Below are positions 59,851 through 64,000 of a stretch of DNA of 64,000 bases, piece after piece. The translations under genes were made by a program, and so were the position numbers. The notes under the pieces are model-generated. The model made no database searches. It had not been told where the DNA came from and saw only the letters and a list, made by a program, of their open reading frames with translations. Numbering within the stretch: position 1 is the stretch's first letter; every line of letters begins with the position of its first letter. This DNA is from Petrosia ficiformis (taxonomy: Eukaryota; Porifera; Demospongiae; Haplosclerida; Petrosiidae), in assembly GCA_947044365.1 (NCBI GenBank), contig OX345636.1, positions 1,721,501 through 1,785,500 on the forward strand, given 5' to 3'.

Positions 59851-61079
59851 TACTTTATTATATGACATGTACTTTATATACTATTCAAGAGAAGTCAGTA
59901 GTACATCATGAATATGCAAATTATGGGGATAACATGGGCATCACATTTCTTGAGAACTAGCGAATTTCTGGACAAAACTTCACAAATAGCTGTATAAACA
60001 CTTGTTAGGACAATAGACAAAGCTCAAGAAACAAAGCTTCAAAGAGACAAAAGTTAGTGTTTCAGTGTTTTCTGCTGACATCAGCAAAAACGATAAAATT
60101 TCAAGATGGCGACACATCGATGAGAATTTACACAGCTGTTTCACTGTAACAAGACGAGTTCAGAACAAATCGCTTTTATTTCTTACCTGTCACTATATCA
60201 GTATTCTGCAGATATGCTCAGAATACAGTAAGACCTTGCAGTTGTGGAGATCAAGCGGTAACACACTGACATACAGACACAGACACACACACACAAGAAG
60301 ACTACTATAACCCTCTACCTACACGCTTGGGTTAATTATAAGGCTCTGAATTAACTAATGATTACATAAGCACTATTGTTATGTATCACACAATACAATA
60401 TAATATATTATCTAGTTTATAAAATATATAGTCACTCAGTACATGTAAACTACAAATCAGTAATCATGTCAGGTATAATTATATACTGGATATTATATAG
60501 AAATCATCAATGGATGTAGAGTACATATACTTCAGGAGATAAGAATAGTAAGTCATTGATCATTGATTATTAAACTATAGGCTAATTATAATAATACAAA
60601 CATCATTATAAAAGAGGTGTGTCTTACACTTATACACATGATGTACAAATGTACATGTATGGACTATATGTATGTACCGCTGGGATGAATATTCAATATC
60701 AAATTCAATGCTTTGTTAAGAGAAGCTTTGAAGGCTTCGAATTTTCACACACAAATTTTAACGATCTTTTTATCAAATGTTGCTCTCACCTTCTTTGGCT
60801 TTAGAAAGCCTCCAAAACTTAAAGCAGTACTAGTCTTGATCCTGTCACTGTTTCCACTTGGATTAAGTATCACTGAGTAAAGATGCAGAAGCAGCTAGTA
60901 ACACAGCTTCAACTTTTTGCAACATGCCCACATTATTAGCCACATGTTTAGAGTGTACAAGTACCCATATACAAACATTACAGTGAATGTGGCAGCAAAC
61001 CTGCAAAGGGAGCATTAACATTTAAATGGGTTGGAAATGAACAAAGGTTCTAACATTCAAGCCTTTTTTCCTAACAGCT
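59851..61079. other. gene-free stretch
   Basis: The ORF at 60065-60310 ends in a 'cacagacacacac' tract and has no domain. About 60700-60810 reads as a short ORF without recognised family. Not called as genes. Confidence 0.35.
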
Positions 61080-62438
61080 GAGCTCTACTATGTACATGTG
61101 TATGTATGTACATGTGTATACTATACATACACAGTACCTGCATGTACATGTATGAGTATATGTATGTACATGTGTATACTATACATACACAGTAACTCCA
61201 TGTACATGTACATGTATGAGTATATGTATGTACATGTGTATACTACACATACACAGTAACTCCATGTACATGTACATGTATGAGTATACAGTATATGTAT
61301 GTACATGTGTATACTATACATACACAGTACCTGCATGTACATGCATGAGTATATGTATGTACATGTGTAATACACATGTACATACATATACTCATACATG
61401 TACATGCAGGTACTGTGTATGTATAGTATACACATTGTGTACACTATACATACACAGTACCTGCATGTACATGCATGAGTATATGTATGTACATGTATAC
61501 TATACATACACAGTAACTGCGTGTACATGTACATGTAGTACTTTACATATGTACATGGCTTTTATGTACCTGTGTATGCAATACATACACTATATGTGCA
61601 TGTACAAGTATGAGTATATGTACATGTATGTACATGTGTATACTATACATACACAGTAACTCCATGTACATGTACATGTATAGGTATATGTATGTACATG
61701 TGTATACTACACATACACAGTAACTCCATGTACATGTACATGTATGAGTATACAGTATATGTATGTACATGTGTATACTATACATACACAGTACCTGCAT
61801 GTACATGCATGAGTATATGTATGTACATGTGTAATACACATGTACATACATATACTCATACATGTACATGCAGGTACTGTGTATGTATAGTATACACATT
61901 GTGTACACTATACATACACAGTACCTGCATGTACATGCATGAGTATATGTATGTACATGTATACTATACATACACAGTAACTGCGTGTACATGTACATGT
62001 AGTACTTTACATATGTACATGGCTTTTATGTACCTGTGTATGCAATACATACACTGTATGTGCATGTACAAGTATGAGTATATGTACATGTATGTACATG
62101 TGTATACTATACATACACAGTAACTGCATGTAAATGTATGACTATATGTATGTACATGCCTGCATGTACATGTGTGAGTATATGTATGTACATGTGTATA
62201 CTATACATACACAGTAACTGCATGTAAATGTATGACTATATGTATGTACATGCCTACATGTACATGTGTGAGTATATGTATGTACATGTGTATACTATAC
62301 ATACACAGTAACTGCGTGTAAATGTATGACTACATGTACATGTATGTACATGCCTGCATGTACATGTGTGAGTATATGTATGTACATGTGTATACTATAC
62401 ATACACAGTAAATGCGTGTAAATGTATGAGTATATGTA
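61080..62438. repeat. palindrome-rich tandem repeat with 464-bp higher-order unit
   Basis: Units of 'gtatatgtatgtacatgtgt' + 'atactatacatacacagtaa' + 'ctgcatgtacatgtatgag' about 60 bp long, with several units inverted. The stretch starting about 61228 is repeated almost unchanged 464 bp later, which explains two near-identical long ORFs on each strand. Non-coding. Confidence 0.9.
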
Positions 62439-63115
62439 TAGTAGAAACCAAAAAAGTTCACATTCTGTATTCGTAGTACGACCGTAGTACGGAACGATAA
62501 ACGGTGAAAACACTGTATAAACGCCGTCTAAACGCTACGTTGAGATTGCGTTCAATAAAAACAGAACAATGAAAAGAGACGCTAATTGTGGGCGTTGCCA
62601 ATGACTACTACACTTTCAAACACTCGCCTTGCTGCTTTCCTGTAGCTAACGAAGTATGTTTTTGGTATCAACAGCTTTCTTAGATAGTCTTCTGTCTCAC
62701 TAAGTCAGTTAAAAGTCACTGCTATTTAAAATGCAGAAGTTATACAGGCGGGTATAGGTGTGGGCGTTGCCCATGGAAGTACTAAATTTTCAAGCACTCG
62801 TCTTACTCTCTTTCTGGTGATAACAAAGCATAAATTTACTTAACAACTCTTCTTTACAGCAAAGTAAGTTAGAATCTTGAGTCTTATAAAATGTGAGAGT
62901 TACAACTCTTACAATTACAACTACACATGCGCAATTACGTCAAAGTAAAAGAGTGTGTTGTCAAAACGTAGTTTACACGCTAAAATTAGCATCGTAAAGA
63001 CGTTGTTTACACGCTACGTAGCTAAAACGGTACGTGTTAACTACAGAACGGAGCGTTTCGTACTACGGTCGTAGAACAAAGACGGAACGTGAACTTTTTT
63101 TTGGTTTCTATTGTA
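62439..63115. mobile_element. 677-bp non-autonomous TIR element (family of 2910-3579)
   Basis: Ends 'tatagtagaaaccaaaaaag' and the complement of 'tacaatagaaaccaaaaaaa'. The inverted similarity runs about 60 bp and includes 'tacgaccgtagtacg'. Two internal modules begin 'gggcgttgcc' at about 62591 and 62763, 172 bp apart. Inserted in the microsatellite; TA target likely. Confidence 0.85.
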
Positions 63116-63301
63116 TATGTGTGTATATATAGGTGTATGTGTGTATATGTGTGTATAGGTGTATGTGTATGTATATGTGTGTATATGTGTGCATAGGTGT
63201 GTGTGTATGTATATGAGAGTACACATGTGTGTGTATAGGTGTATGTGTGTATGTACATGTGTGTATACATGTAGGTGTATGTATATATGTATGTGTGTAT
63301 A

Positions 63302-63358
<57 letters not shown>

Positions 63359-63528
63359 TAGATGTATGTATGTATGTATATGTGTGTATAGGTGTATGTG
63401 TATGTATATGTGTGTATGTGTATGTATATGTGTGTATAGGTGTGTGTGTATATGTGTGTATAGGTGTCTGTGTATATACTATATATATATGCATATAGAT
63501 GTATGTGCGTATGTATATGTGTGTATAG
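63116..63528. repeat. (GTGTAT)n and (AT)n microsatellite
   Basis: 'gtgtgtatataggtgtatgt'-type repeats with a pure (AT)n tract at about 63304-63352. All ORFs here are artefacts. Confidence 0.93.
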
Positions 63529-63776
63529 CAGTGTTCTGCCCACACTGGTAGGCACTGGTCGGGAATAACCACCTCTCAGATGAATTAACCACTTCTTAGA
63601 TAAATTAACCACCTCTTAAATGAATTGTAACCACTTCTCAGATAATACATACATGTACATTGCATAATATATGTATGTAAAGGCTACTGAGACAGAATTA
63701 AGTATAAACTGGATAAACAGCACTAAATGCAATGTAGAATCCAACCACCACTCTAAATATCCTTGGCAGAACACTG
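63529..63776. mobile_element. 248-bp MITE with GTATAG target duplication
   Basis: TIRs 'cagtgttctgcc' and 'ggcagaacactg' at the two ends; 'gtatag' just outside both (63523-63528 and 63777-63782). The interior has four tandem copies of an 'aaccacctctcagatgaatt'-like 22-25-bp unit. The flanking microsatellite makes the duplication less certain. Confidence 0.8.
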
Positions 63777-64000
63777 GTATAGGTGTATGTGTATGTATAC
63801 GTGAGTACACATGTGTATGTATATGTGTGTATGTGTATGTATATGTGTGTATAAGTATATGTGTACAGGTATGTGTATGTATATGTGTGAATAGGTGTAT
63901 GTGTGTATGTACAGGTGTGTATTGTATGTGTATATGTATATGTGTGTACACCTGTGTGTGTATGTGTGTGTATAGGTGTATACATGTGTGTATGTGTGTT
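63777..64000. repeat. (GTGTAT)n microsatellite, to window end
   Basis: Continuation of the repeat at 63116-63528. Confidence 0.93.

Noticed and set aside
60065..60310. 81-codon ORF at 60 kb
   Set aside because: No domain, ends in a CA-rich tract and no neighbouring exons.
61121..62123. Four ORFs of 137-151 codons, near-identical in pairs
   Set aside because: Frames opened by the tandem repeat; identity reflects the 464-bp duplication.
63037..63985. ORFs of 77-154 codons on both strands
   Set aside because: GTGTAT/AT microsatellite artefacts.

Overview
This is an AT-rich eukaryotic window. Genes are split by short GT-AG introns (mostly 50-200 bp, many in phase 1), and no bacterial operon signals are visible. 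The protein families fit an early-branching animal best: TKL-type kinases with coiled-coil or Ig-like regions, a Roc-COR-Death protein, death-fold and caspase-like remnants, Kelch and SAM proteins, and a lineage-divergent POT transporter. My inference is a demosponge of the Amphimedon type. No rRNA, organelle or CRISPR sequence is present. All calls were made by reading, without searches.

Layout. 0-4.3 kb is a 68/52-bp satellite interrupted by a 670-bp TIR element. 4.3-9 kb is gene-poor, with MITE-like inverted repeats, a perfect hairpin and a 73-bp satellite. 9.0-12.6 kb is a decayed En/Spm (CACTA)-like element: a Tnp2-DUF4218 transposase plus a small convergent accessory gene. 13-20 kb is mostly empty, with a caspase-like pseudogene and palindromes. 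20.4-22.1 kb holds a POT/SLC15-like transporter with one frameshift. 23.4-35.7 kb is a second, Plavaka/En-Spm-like transposon: a multi-exon transposase on minus, a divergent gene B on plus, and a minus-strand accessory gene C. One exon of gene C is split by a nested 6,070-bp transposon.

The nested element (29550-35619) is the highlight. It has 128-bp terminal inverted repeats and a perfect 7-bp target duplication. It carries an integrase-core-type transposase on plus and, tail to tail, a complete multi-exon TKL protein kinase with an Ig-like domain on minus. The two genes fill the element from TIR to TIR, so the kinase appears to be cargo of a mobile element.

36.8-38.4 kb is a second TKL kinase with a 14-residue coiled-coil repeat, broken by frameshifts and a stop. 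38.8-41.3 kb is ACATAC/AT microsatellite. 41.4-43.6 kb is a Kelch gene (minus). 44.3-45.1 kb is the 3' end of a retrotransposon ORF whose stop codon comes from a hAT MITE. 47.4-50.9 kb is a Roc-COR-Death gene with a broken Roc domain. 52-55 kb holds SAM and death-fold remnants and a second copy of the 73-bp satellite. 55-60 kb is gene-poor. 61-64 kb is tandem and microsatellite DNA with two more TIR elements. Death-fold, Roc-COR, TKL-kinase and caspase-like genes and remnants, some probably signalling or immune in role, are interleaved with nested transposons. Broken copies outnumber intact ones.
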